Source of the DNA: an uncultured bacterium
GTDB lineage: Bacteria; Patescibacteriota; Minisyncoccia; Phycocordibacterales; CAIZLB01
Direction: 5' to 3'
DNA length: 7,919 nt
Assembly (NCBI GenBank): GCA_937873535.1
Contig: CALMYA010000040.1
Coordinates: forward strand, 1-7,919
In this document: one piece after another, positions 1 to 6,302 of the stretch
Layout: every line of letters starts with the position of its first letter
Numbering within the stretch: the first letter of the stretch is position 1
The notes under the pieces: generated by a model
What the model saw: only the letters and a program-made list of their open reading frames with translations
Database searches by the model: none
What the model was told of the DNA's origin: nothing
Made by a program: the position numbers and the translations under genes

Positions 1-26
1 ACATCACTAAAATCTACACAAGAGGA

Positions 27-77
27 AATCCGCCTGGGCATTAAGCTCGCAGGCGGATTCTTTTGTTTCCTTTTTAG
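27..77 (+). terminator. Rho-independent terminator, possibly two-way
   Basis: A perfect 10-bp stem (27-36 with 50-59, AATCCGCCTG against CAGGCGGATT) encloses a 13-nt loop and is followed on the plus strand by a T-rich run (60-75). It would end a plus-strand gene lying left of the window. The minus-strand gene that stops at 107 reads into the same hairpin. On that side the T tract is weaker (TTTCCTCTT), so termination there is possible but less certain. Confidence 0.72.
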
Positions 78-106
78 GCAGAAGCCGAATTACACGCTGA
101 CCAAAG

Positions 107-610
107 TCAGGCTTCAACTGGAGCCGGGGTGGCACCTACCGCGGCTGGATCAGGAAAAAGACTGAACCGCGGGTCCGTCATCACGACAAAGCAGAGGTGA
201 TCATGGCCGATAAGGCGGAGAACTTCTTCGCTTTGCTCGCGCCAGCGGGGGTCGCTGCGTAGAAGACACGGCGCTTTCCCGCACTCCATTGCTGCCTCTT
301 CGCTCGTGAACATGGCCACAACGCCTGAGGTATTTTGGCCCCAATTGATAGTGTTGACCATGAGAGGATTTCTTTCGAAAGTGCTCACCGGAGAAACCAT
401 GCCGTGCGCATCGGGCACGAATGGAAAAATGACTCTGCCTACGGCAATAATGTAGCCTCCTTGGAGTACATGGCCGACTGGGATACTGCTATCCTTCTCA
501 GGTAGAATGGCGACCTTTGTTACCACTCCATAGTTGTGCTTGTCGATTCCGACATGATAAACCGATGTCTCGGTCACGACCCAAAAACATTCCAGATTTC
601 TTTGAAGCAT
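107..610 (-). CDS. Orphan hypothetical protein, 167 aa
   Basis: I do not recognise the family. The product is 167 residues with no obvious signal peptide, membrane segment or metal motif, so it is probably soluble and cytoplasmic. The first 70 residues alternate hydrophobic and polar positions as in beta strands. A helix-like stretch follows (residues about 100-135, TSEEAAMECGK and REQSEEVLRLIG), and the tail is Pro/Ala rich (DPAAVGATPAPVEA). The start is well supported: an AAAGGAGGG Shine-Dalgarno sequence lies six bases upstream of the ATG at 610, and a TTGACA-16-TATCAT promoter lies before that. It is monocistronic, isolated by hairpins at 713-789 upstream and 27-59 downstream, and ends with TGA. 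GC is visibly higher than in the core genes, with many C- or G-ending codons, which suggests an accessory or transferred gene. Coding status is fairly certain; function is unknown. Confidence 0.8.
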   Translation of the reverse strand: MLQRNLECFWVVTETSVYHVGIDKHNYGVVTKVAILPEKDSSIPVGHVLQGGYIIAVGRVIFPFVPDAHGMVSPVSTFERNPLMVNTINWGQNTSGVVAMFTSEEAAMECGKAPCLLRSDPRWREQSEEVLRLIGHDHLCFVVMTDPRFSLFPDPAAVGATPAPVEA

Positions 611-624
611 GTTGTCCCTCCTTT
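611..624 (-). promoter_or_regulatory. Strong Shine-Dalgarno site of the 167-aa gene
   Basis: Read on the minus strand, AAAGGAGGG (624 to 616) is followed by ACAAC and then the ATG. This is near-perfect complementarity to the usual 16S 3' end at good spacing. It fixes the start of the 167-aa gene and contrasts with the other genes in the window, which lack such a site. Confidence 0.8.
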
Positions 625-663
625 CAGGGCATGTTTGATTGTTGTTCGGACAGTTTCAGGGCA
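622..663 (-). repeat. Direct repeat and possible hairpin in the 5' leader of the 167-aa gene
   Basis: The 10-mer TTTCAGGGCA (plus-strand spelling) occurs at 622-631 and again at 654-663, 32 bp apart, inside the leader of the minus-strand gene. In the transcript the distal copy follows a GGG/CCC mini-hairpin nested in a GGAC/GTCC pairing. The same GUCC can instead pair with the GGAC that overlaps the Shine-Dalgarno region. This would allow two alternative folds, but the pairings are short and regulation is only an inference. Confidence 0.35.
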
Positions 664-682
664 AAAACCCAGGTCCAGTTGT

Positions 683-710
683 ATGATACCCTCCTTCCCC
701 CTTGTGTCAA
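683..710 (-). promoter_or_regulatory. Sigma-70-type promoter of the 167-aa gene
   Basis: On the minus strand a perfect TTGACA -35 box (710-705) is followed by a 16-bp spacer and a TATCAT -10 box (688-683, 5 of 6 matches). The predicted transcription start is near 676, which gives a leader of about 65 nt. This is the best consensus promoter in the window. Confidence 0.65.
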
Positions 711-712
711 AC

Positions 713-789
713 TAACAAAACAAAAAGAGGCTTTTGGAGGAACATATCGCAGATACGCATGTTCCGACAAAAGCCTTTTTGTTTTGTTA
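713..789. terminator. Long two-way hairpin terminator overlapping the rplI stop codon
   Basis: Three helices stack almost without interruption. The first is 14 bp (713-726 with 776-789). A 2-nt bulge (727-728) follows, then 8 bp (729-736 with 768-775). An opposed GA/GA internal loop (737-738 and 766-767) follows, then 7 bp (739-745 with 759-765). The loop is 13 nt. The A tract on one arm and the T tract on the other make a terminator in either direction. On the minus strand it ends rplI, whose TAA (787-789) forms the base of the stem. It also separates rplI from the 167-aa gene. Confidence 0.85.
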
Positions 790-1230
790 TAGCGCTTTGA
801 TATTGATATGAATTTCACCCTCTTTATCGCCTATTTTGACTGCAACTTTATGCTCTCCTACTTCCTTAATTGGCTTCTTGAGTTCTATGTATTCTGGAGC
901 AATATCGAAATTGGCCTGAGCCTTGAGAACTGCGGCAAGCTCTTCTTTGTGAAGGCCGGCAAAGAGGTGGCCTTTTTCGTTGGCCTTAACTTCAATTTCA
1001 AGCATGGCCTTTGAGACGTCGGCAAGGCTCTTAATGAGAAGCTCTTCTCGAACCTTTCGGTCGGCAGCTTCGGCTTCTTTAAATTCTGAAACGCGGGCAA
1101 TAGACTTTGCATTAGCAACCTCGGCGAGGCCCCGTGGGAAAAGCGAGTTCATAGCGAAGCCGCTGGCAACGTTTACGACGTCGTACTTATTGCCTAATTT
1201 TGATACAGATTTGAGAAGAATTACTTTCAT
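787..1230 (-). CDS. rplI: 50S ribosomal protein L9
   Basis: L9 binds 23S rRNA at the base of the L1 stalk and helps maintain reading frame. The 147-residue length is normal for bacterial L9. The N-terminal rRNA-binding domain starts MKVILLKSVSKLGNKYDVVNVASGF and carries the family signature (residues about 11-38, with GFAMNSLFPRGLAEVAN matching the usual GYARNYLIPKGLA pattern). A charged linker helix (about 40-75) leads to the C-terminal domain, which contains the typical GHLFAG segment. The ATG at 1230 begins the protein at the conserved MKVILL, so the start is secure although no Shine-Dalgarno site precedes it. It lies 84 bp downstream of the S41 protease gene on the same strand and ends inside a strong hairpin. 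From memory, L9 is absent in some CPR lineages, so its presence is a useful marker. Confidence 0.96.
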   Translation of the reverse strand: MKVILLKSVSKLGNKYDVVNVASGFAMNSLFPRGLAEVANAKSIARVSEFKEAEAADRKVREELLIKSLADVSKAMLEIEVKANEKGHLFAGLHKEELAAVLKAQANFDIAPEYIELKKPIKEVGEHKVAVKIGDKEGEIHINIKAL

Positions 1231-1279
1231 TTGTTTAAGGATTTATTGAAGCTTACGGCGCCCGGCCGAGATTAAATAG

Positions 1280-1310
1280 CTTATATTTGTATTACTTGTA
1301 GTTCGGACAA
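1280..1310 (-). promoter_or_regulatory. Possible rplI promoter containing a shared 14-mer
   Basis: In the 84-bp gap between the protease gene and rplI, the minus strand shows TTGTCC (1310-1305) and TATAAG (1285-1280). The 19-bp spacer is longer than ideal. TGTCCGAACTACAA (1309-1296) differs at one base from a 14-mer in the leader of the 167-aa gene (652-639). A GC-rich inverted repeat near 1257-1270 could form a small hairpin but has no T tract. rplI could equally be cotranscribed with the protease gene. Confidence 0.28.
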
Positions 1311-1314
1311 TCTA

Positions 1315-2604
1315 TCACAGTTGGCTCACTATTTCAATGGCTTTGTCCATCTGGGGGTCGCGGTTGGCCTTTGCGTCTTCTTCGGTAAACGGCACCACGT
1401 AGTCGGGCGTAAGGCCGCCTTCAGAAATAGACTTGCCACCTGGCGTTAGCCACCTAGCCACAGTAACTTTAAGGGCGGTGTCGGGGGTTACTTTAATATA
1501 TTCTTGAACTGAACCTTTGCCGTAGGTTTTTGTGCCTACAAGCTTAGCACGGCCATTTTCACTTAGGGCTCCCGCCAAGATTTCAGAAGCCGAAGCCGAG
1601 CCGCCGTCGACGAGAATGACCATTTTCAGGCTGTCGCTGAATATATTGTAGCCGAGGCTTTTTTCGGTAACGTCTGGTTCTTTGCCAGCGTAGTCTTCTT
1701 TAACCACAGTTGCGCCCGGAGGAAGGAACCAGCTGGCCATGTCTACTGCAGCATCTAAGAAACCGCCTGGGTTGCCTCGAACATCGAGAATGAGCTTGCT
1801 CGATTTTGAATTGACGAAGTCGCGCAAAGCGCCTCGAAAGGCTGAAGCTGAATCGGCCGAGAAATTATATAAAGAAATAGTAAAGATGCCCGACTTTTGG
1901 TCGTATTTGGTATTGAGAGTTGGAATATTAATAACGTCTCGTGTGACACTAACATGAAGAGGTGCAGTAAGACCTTCGCGTACAATGTCGAATGTTATTG
2001 TGGTGCCCTTTGGCCCTCGAATAAGGGTGACAGCTTCATCGATAGTTACATCTTCAGCCACCTTGTCGCCTATCTTCAATATTTGATCGCCTGACTTTAT
2101 GCCGGCCTTTTCTGCCGGTGAACCTTTGAGTGCCGATACTACAGTGAGAATGCCGCTCTTAAGGCCGAGTTCCATTCCTACACCTTGAAAATTACCCTCT
2201 ATTTGAGTCTCAAATTGCGTTGCCTGCGATGGCGGGAAAAAAGTGGTGTATGGGTCGTTTAGAGAGTCGACCATGCCCTTAACTGCACCGTATACCCTAT
2301 CTTGGTCGGTTGTGCTGCTTGCAGAATTCGTACGCACAAATTTTTCGTTTAATATAGACCACACTTTCCAGAAAAGTGTAAAGTCGGTAGAACTGGCTGT
2401 TTGGCCTTTGTCTGCATTAAGCGCAGCTTCGAGCACTTGCACTTTACTGGCCTCTGCCATGTTCGCCCTTCCTGAAAGAAAGCCGCCGAAAAAAACAGCG
2501 ACGATAACAACTGCAGAAATAGCCGGCGTTACCCACTGCCGCCATTTTTCATTGTGTCTTACATCAGAGTGATGCACGGTGTGTTCGTCGAGTAGTTCTG
2601 TCAT
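1315..2604 (-). CDS. Membrane-anchored S41 family C-terminal processing protease (CtpA/Prc type)
   Basis: This is a serine protease that cleaves proteins near their C termini outside the cytoplasmic membrane. Of its 429 residues, 1-24 are a cytoplasmic tail and about 25-45 form a single membrane anchor. A PDZ domain spans about 130-205 (FQGVGMELG, then GSPAEKAGIKSGDQILKIGD), followed by the S41 domain (about 215-410; LILDVRGNPGG at about 281-291). The Ser/Lys dyad is intact: GGSASASEILAGAL places the nucleophile at Ser338, and YGKGSV places the base at Lys363, the same 25-residue spacing as E. coli Tsp (S452/K477). The start at 2604 has a weak AGGG only three bases away, and a -10 box ends nine bases upstream of the ATG, so the mRNA should be almost leaderless. 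It is divergent from cysS and upstream of rplI on the same strand. The substrate is unknown; envelope protein turnover or maturation is the likely role. Confidence 0.95.
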   Translation of the reverse strand: MTELLDEHTVHHSDVRHNEKWRQWVTPAISAVVIVAVFFGGFLSGRANMAEASKVQVLEAALNADKGQTASSTDFTLFWKVWSILNEKFVRTNSASSTTDQDRVYGAVKGMVDSLNDPYTTFFPPSQATQFETQIEGNFQGVGMELGLKSGILTVVSALKGSPAEKAGIKSGDQILKIGDKVAEDVTIDEAVTLIRGPKGTTITFDIVREGLTAPLHVSVTRDVINIPTLNTKYDQKSGIFTISLYNFSADSASAFRGALRDFVNSKSSKLILDVRGNPGGFLDAAVDMASWFLPPGATVVKEDYAGKEPDVTEKSLGYNIFSDSLKMVILVDGGSASASEILAGALSENGRAKLVGTKTYGKGSVQEYIKVTPDTALKVTVARWLTPGGKSISEGGLTPDYVVPFTEEDAKANRDPQMDKAIEIVSQL

Positions 2605-2613
2605 ATCCCTGAA

Positions 2614-2642
2614 AGTATCTCAAATAAAAGATACGCGGTCAA
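2614..2642 (-). promoter_or_regulatory. Promoter of the S41 protease gene
   Basis: On the minus strand, TTGACC (2642-2637, 5 of 6) is followed by an exact 17-bp spacer and GATACT (2619-2614, 4 of 6). The predicted transcription start falls within a few bases of the ATG at 2604, which gives a near-leaderless transcript. The element lies back to back with the cysS promoter. Confidence 0.55.
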
Positions 2643-2655
2643 ACGATTCGCATGA

Positions 2656-2664
2656 TGTGATAAT
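2656..2664 (+). promoter_or_regulatory. Extended -10 promoter of cysS
   Basis: TGTGATAAT is an extended -10 element (TGn followed by GATAAT, 5 of 6). The -35 position is poor (CGGTCA at 2636-2641, overlapping the divergent promoter). The predicted transcription start is near 2671, which is downstream of the first in-frame ATG at 2665. This favours the ATG at 2683 as the real cysS start. Confidence 0.5.
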
Positions 2665-2682
2665 ATGTATTCATATACAGCT

Positions 2683-4173
2683 ATGGCAATAAAGGAAACT
2701 GAAAACAAAATCAAGATTGAGGCACAGAGCGAAATACGTTTGCATAACACCCTAAGCGGCAAAACAGAAGTGTTTAAGCCGATGCACGCCGACAAGGTTT
2801 CTATGTATCACTGCGGGCCTACTGTTTACAATTATTTAACTATAGGAAATTTGCGAGCGTATGTTATGGCTGACCTTTTGCGCCGCACATTCGAAGCAAA
2901 TGGCTATGCCGTAAAGCAGGTTATTAACATAACAGATGTCGGTCATCTTACTTCAAAAACTGACGAAGGCCTCGATGACGACGGTGAAGACAAAGTAGAA
3001 AAAATGGCCCATACAACTGGTAAAACCGCCACAGAAATTTCAGAGTTTTTTACCAAAGTATTTTTTGATGATATTCACGCACTTAATATTAAAACTGCCG
3101 GCACGCTTTTTCCCAAAGCCACCGAACACATTAAAGAGCAGCTCGCGCTTATTCAAGAACTCGAGAAAAAGGGCCATACATATCAAACTAGTGATGGCAT
3201 TTATTTCGACACCTCTACCTTCCCCGAATACGGCAAGCTTGGTTCCATAGACATTCAAGGTTTAATGGAAGGCGCGCGCATTCAAGCAAATTCTGAAAAA
3301 AGAAACGTAACCGATTTCGCACTTTGGAAATTTTCGCCAAAAAACGAGAAGCGCTCGCAAGAATGGGAATCGCCATGGGGCGTCGGCTTCCCCGGCTGGC
3401 ACATTGAATGTTCGGCTATGTCTGAAAAATATTTAGGTAAAACATTTGATATTCATACAGGCGGCATAGACCATATTCCTGTGCATCACAATAATGAAAT
3501 TGCGCAATCAGAATCGGCAAACGGCGTTCCTCTCGCCCACTATTGGCTGCACAATGCTTTCGTAACTATCGACGGCAATCGTATGGGAAAATCTAAAGGC
3601 AATTTTCTGCGTATTGAAACACTTATGGAAGATGGGATTTCGCCGCTTGCCTACAGGTATTGGCTTATGAATGCTCGCTACAGTTCCCCTGTGCAATTTA
3701 GCCTTGAAGCGGTTAAAGCTGCCGAGCAAGGTTATAAAAGGTTGTTGGAGACGCTCGCCTACCTTAATTATTCATTGCACGCAAAAATAAATTCAAAAAA
3801 TATTAAAGGCACAGAATTAGAAACAGGAAAATTAGACGCGGCGGCTTATGAGAAATTTCTCTCTTATATGAACGACGACCTAGATACACCAAAAGCTATT
3901 GCATACCTGCCCGAAATTATTAGCAACACTTCAATAAGTGACGAAGACAAGAAAGCTACTATACTTGCATGCGATGAACTTTTGGGCCTTAACCTTATGC
4001 CTGAAGCTAAAGTTCCCGATTACATTATCGCCTTCGCCGAGCAAAGAAAAGTTGCGCGTGCAAGCGGCGACTTCGCCCGCTCTGATGAATTGCGTAAAAA
4101 AATTGAAGCGTCGGGCTTTAAAATAAAAGACCTTCCGAAAAACTCGTACGCCATCATTCAAAGTGTGCAATAA
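2683..4173 (+). CDS. cysS: Cysteine-tRNA ligase
   Basis: This class I synthetase charges tRNA-Cys. The product is 496 residues from the ATG at 2683; an in-frame ATG at 2665 would add six, but it abuts the -10 box. The catalytic fold begins at RLHNTLSGKTEVFKP. Zinc ligands are all present: Cys44 (CGPTVY), Cys243 (GWHIECSAM), and His268 and Glu272 (HHNNE). The HIGH motif is unusual, reading TIGN (53-56). The KMSKS loop reads RMGKS (300-304), and the catalytic Lys303 is kept. FDIHTGGIDH (about 255-264) is a well-conserved active-site segment. The anticodon-binding part (about 375-490) includes FARSDELRKKI. It is longer than the 461-residue E. coli enzyme, mainly because of an N-terminal extension of about 16 residues and a DDDGEDKVEKM-type insertion. 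A membrane-protein gene follows after 42 bp. Confidence 0.96.
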   Translation: MAIKETENKIKIEAQSEIRLHNTLSGKTEVFKPMHADKVSMYHCGPTVYNYLTIGNLRAYVMADLLRRTFEANGYAVKQVINITDVGHLTSKTDEGLDDDGEDKVEKMAHTTGKTATEISEFFTKVFFDDIHALNIKTAGTLFPKATEHIKEQLALIQELEKKGHTYQTSDGIYFDTSTFPEYGKLGSIDIQGLMEGARIQANSEKRNVTDFALWKFSPKNEKRSQEWESPWGVGFPGWHIECSAMSEKYLGKTFDIHTGGIDHIPVHHNNEIAQSESANGVPLAHYWLHNAFVTIDGNRMGKSKGNFLRIETLMEDGISPLAYRYWLMNARYSSPVQFSLEAVKAAEQGYKRLLETLAYLNYSLHAKINSKNIKGTELETGKLDAAAYEKFLSYMNDDLDTPKAIAYLPEIISNTSISDEDKKATILACDELLGLNLMPEAKVPDYIIAFAEQRKVARASGDFARSDELRKKIEASGFKIKDLPKNSYAIIQSVQ

Positions 4174-4215
4174 TATAAATGTCGGCACTCTTCACTACTA
4201 ATATCAATCTCGCAC

Positions 4216-4776
4216 ATGAACCTCGCTCTTACCGCCTTTGAACTCACATGTATATCGCTTGGCGCCGGCGCCGCCTTTCTTTTTGATTCATTTTTCTTTT
4301 TGTCAGCTCATCACCATAAAATTAAAATTGTTGAGTTGCGAATTCTTAAACGTCTAAGCCTCATGTCTATAATTGGCTCTGCTGGGGCTTTATGTTTTTA
4401 TATGACACTGCTTGCTTTAGAGTTTGAATCGGGTGCCGATATACGAATTAGTGTGCATGTTTCAAAAATAATTATTTTAGGATTCGCCTTTCTTACGGCA
4501 TTAGCGCTTAGACGCATTCATCTTACAGCCCTTATGCGCCACCAAAGCCAATACAGCCACCTTTCAGAACACATGCTCGCCCACCCAGACCCGTTTGTGG
4601 GTACTGCTGCATATTCAACTGTTTCTTGGATGTTTATTATTTTCATAACTGCCATAGAATACCGAGATGCCATGTCATCTTTCAATTTTGGGTTTCTTTC
4701 GATACTTCTCGCATACATTATTCTAGGGTTTGTCGCAGCAAAGGTTGCCATTTTTCTAAAAAAGAGGCTCAATTAG
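4216..4776 (+). CDS. Five-helix integral membrane protein of unknown function
   Basis: I do not recognise the family. The product has 186 residues and about five hydrophobic helices (near 4-30, 48-70, 82-99, 130-148 and 157-181). Between helices 3 and 4 lies a polar, His-rich loop (RRIHLTALMRHQSQYSHLSEHMLAHPDP). A HHHK cluster follows helix 1, and the C terminus is basic (KKRLN). Helices 1 and 4 carry buried acidic residues (Glu9, Asp24, Glu148), which could suit a transporter, channel or cofactor-binding bundle, but no catalytic or heme-axial pattern is clear. There is no Shine-Dalgarno site before the ATG. The gene lies 42 bp after cysS and is probably cotranscribed with it, although a TAATAT at 4199-4204 could be a weak separate -10. 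Codon use and GC resemble the core genes, so it is probably native. Confidence 0.82.
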   Translation: MNLALTAFELTCISLGAGAAFLFDSFFFLSAHHHKIKIVELRILKRLSLMSIIGSAGALCFYMTLLALEFESGADIRISVHVSKIIILGFAFLTALALRRIHLTALMRHQSQYSHLSEHMLAHPDPFVGTAAYSTVSWMFIIFITAIEYRDAMSSFNFGFLSILLAYIILGFVAAKVAIFLKKRLN

Positions 4777-4828
4777 TTTTTAGGCAAAAATATACAGCCA
4801 GTTTCAAGGCTTAAATGCGCACAAAAAG

Positions 4829-4855
4829 ATATCCCCATATTTACCCACATATTTA
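4829..4855 (+). promoter_or_regulatory. DnaA-box-like tandem repeat upstream of dnaB
   Basis: TTACCCACA (4841-4849) matches the DnaA box TTATCCACA at 8 of 9 positions. ATATCCCCA (4829-4837) matches at 7 of 9 and is exactly 12 bp away. CATATTTA also repeats with 12-bp spacing (4836-4843 and 4848-4855). The surrounding 4777-4895 gap is AT rich. This could be a DnaA operator for dnaB or chance in AT-rich DNA. Confidence 0.3.
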
Positions 4856-4856
4856 G

Positions 4857-4875
4857 ACTATTTTGATAGTTTTTT
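4857..4875 (+). terminator. Weak AT-rich terminator before dnaB
   Basis: A 5-bp stem ACTAT/ATAGT (4857-4861 with 4866-4870) with loop TTTG is followed by a T run to 4875. It could end the cysS-membrane protein transcript. The stem is short and has only two G-C pairs, so it is doubtful. Confidence 0.3.
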
Positions 4876-4901
4876 CATGTGATTGTGGTTGAGCTTTGGT
4901 G

Positions 4902-4907
4902 TACAAT
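4902..4907 (+). promoter_or_regulatory. -10 box of a probable leaderless dnaB promoter
   Basis: TACAAT (5 of 6) ends six bases before the ATG at 4914, so transcription would begin at or next to that ATG. No good -35 box is present at 16-18 bp; TTGTGG at 4883 is only 13 bp away. If real, it rules out the upstream TTG at 4896 and makes ATG 4908 unlikely as start. Confidence 0.38.
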
Positions 4908-4913
4908 ATGGCA

Positions 4914-6302
4914 ATGCAGCACATCATAGCTTCTCCTTACGTTAAAAAAGACCTACGAGTACCTCCGCACAGCCTCGATGCAGAAATGGCAGTGCTTGGT
5001 TCTATTATGCTTCGCAAAGATGCCCTTTATGATATTACCGATATCATTACTTCAGAATCTTTTTATAGTGAAAAGAATAAGCTCATTTATGGCGTTATGC
5101 TCGAGCTTGCTACCAAAAACGACCCTATCGACCTTCTTTCAGTAAAAACAAAACTCGAAGAGCAAAACCACCTTGAACATGGCGGCGGCTCATCTTATTT
5201 GGCAGAACTTGTGCATACCGTGCCTTCTGCGTCGAGCGTCGTTCACTATGCAGGAATAGTTCAGAAAAAATTCATGATGAGAAAGCTCATTAGCGCATCA
5301 GAACATTTAGCGCAGCTTGGTTTTGATGAAACCGGCGACCTCGAAGATATTATTGATAAGGCCGAACAAACTGTTTACGACCTTGCGAACAAAAGCACCA
5401 CCCGTAAATTTACAGAAATGAAAGACGCCTTAAACGAGGCTTGGGAAACTATAGACAAGCTTCACAGTTCTGGCGAAGAGGTTCGCGGTGTGCGCACTGG
5501 TTTTAAAGATATAGATAATAAACTTTCGGGTTTGCAGAAGTCCGACCTCATCATCTTGGCCGCAAGGCCTTCAATGGGTAAAACTGCGTTTGCACTCGAC
5601 ATTGCTCGCAATGCCGCGGTGCATCACAATACTCCGGTTGCCATATTCTCTCTTGAAATGAGTGCGCAACAGCTTACAAGCCGTATGCTCGCCGCTGAAT
5701 CTTTTGTTGATGCATGGAAAATTAAAACTGCTCGCCTTGTTGAAGACGATTTCGCTAAACTTCGCGATGGAATTGAACGTTTGAGTGCCGCACCAATTTA
5801 TATAGATGACCAGCCAGGTAATGACATTATAAAAATGCGAAGCACCGCGCGCCGCCTAAAGTCAGAAAAAGGCCTCGGGCTTATTATTGTCGACTACCTC
5901 CAGCTCATGATGCCGACAACCACAAGAAACAGCGACAACATGGTTCAGCAGGTTACCGAAATTTCACGTTCACTTAAGCATTTGGCTCGTGAACTCGATG
6001 TACCTGTACTCGCCCTTTCTCAGCTTTCGCGTGCCGTTGAACAACGAGGCGGTAAGCCGCGCCTTTCTGACCTTCGAGATTCCGGTTCCATCGAGCAAGA
6101 CGCCGACGTTGTTATGTTCATTCACCGTGAAGACCGCTATAAAGATTTCGCCGAACGCGACTATATAGCCGAAATTCTCATAGAGAAACACCGAAACGGT
6201 GCAACGGGCGTGGTGCAGCTTAAGTTTATTCCTGAGAGAGTTAGTTTCCTTACGATGGATAAAAGTGATTTTAAAGATTTTGGGGATCATATAAACGAGT
6301 AA
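4914..6302 (+). CDS. dnaB: Replicative DNA helicase DnaB
   Basis: The hexameric helicase unwinds DNA ahead of the replication fork. Counting from the ATG at 4914, the product has 462 residues, a usual length, with no intein. The N-terminal domain begins at VPPHSLDAEMAVLGSIML (about 16-33), where the family normally starts. A linker region (about 150-200) leads to the RecA-like motor. Walker A is ARPSMGKT (217-224, Lys223), followed by FSLEMS with Glu248. Walker B is LIIVDYLQL (323-331, Asp327). The LSQLSRAVEQR segment (368-378) and KPRLSDLRDSGSIEQDAD (381-398) are canonical. The arginine finger is Arg427 in KHRNG. All catalytic residues are present. No Shine-Dalgarno site is seen and a -10 box sits just upstream, so a leaderless mRNA is likely. 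The stop codon is the first triplet of a long inverted repeat. Confidence 0.97.
   Translation: MQHIIASPYVKKDLRVPPHSLDAEMAVLGSIMLRKDALYDITDIITSESFYSEKNKLIYGVMLELATKNDPIDLLSVKTKLEEQNHLEHGGGSSYLAELVHTVPSASSVVHYAGIVQKKFMMRKLISASEHLAQLGFDETGDLEDIIDKAEQTVYDLANKSTTRKFTEMKDALNEAWETIDKLHSSGEEVRGVRTGFKDIDNKLSGLQKSDLIILAARPSMGKTAFALDIARNAAVHHNTPVAIFSLEMSAQQLTSRMLAAESFVDAWKIKTARLVEDDFAKLRDGIERLSAAPIYIDDQPGNDIIKMRSTARRLKSEKGLGLIIVDYLQLMMPTTTRNSDNMVQQVTEISRSLKHLARELDVPVLALSQLSRAVEQRGGKPRLSDLRDSGSIEQDADVVMFIHREDRYKDFAERDYIAEILIEKHRNGATGVVQLKFIPERVSFLTMDKSDFKDFGDHINE

Noticed and set aside
517..792. 91-codon plus-strand frame across the leader and terminator of the 167-aa gene
   Set aside because: It runs through the hairpin at 713-789 and the opposite-strand promoter, and has no ribosome binding site.
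1250..1275. GC-rich hairpin between the protease gene and rplI as a terminator
   Set aside because: The possible stem is only about four bp and no T tract follows on the minus strand.
1739..1957. Open frames on the plus strand inside the S41 protease gene
   Set aside because: They are short, lack start signals and lie opposite a protein with full catalytic and PDZ motifs.
4179..4241. ATG with a 20-codon frame between cysS and the membrane-protein gene, as a possible leader peptide
   Set aside because: No Shine-Dalgarno site or attenuator-like hairpin is present, and the frame simply overlaps the next start out of phase.
5970..6290. 106-codon minus-strand frame inside dnaB
   Set aside because: It lies antisense to the highly conserved DnaB C-terminal motor, so it is a shadow frame.
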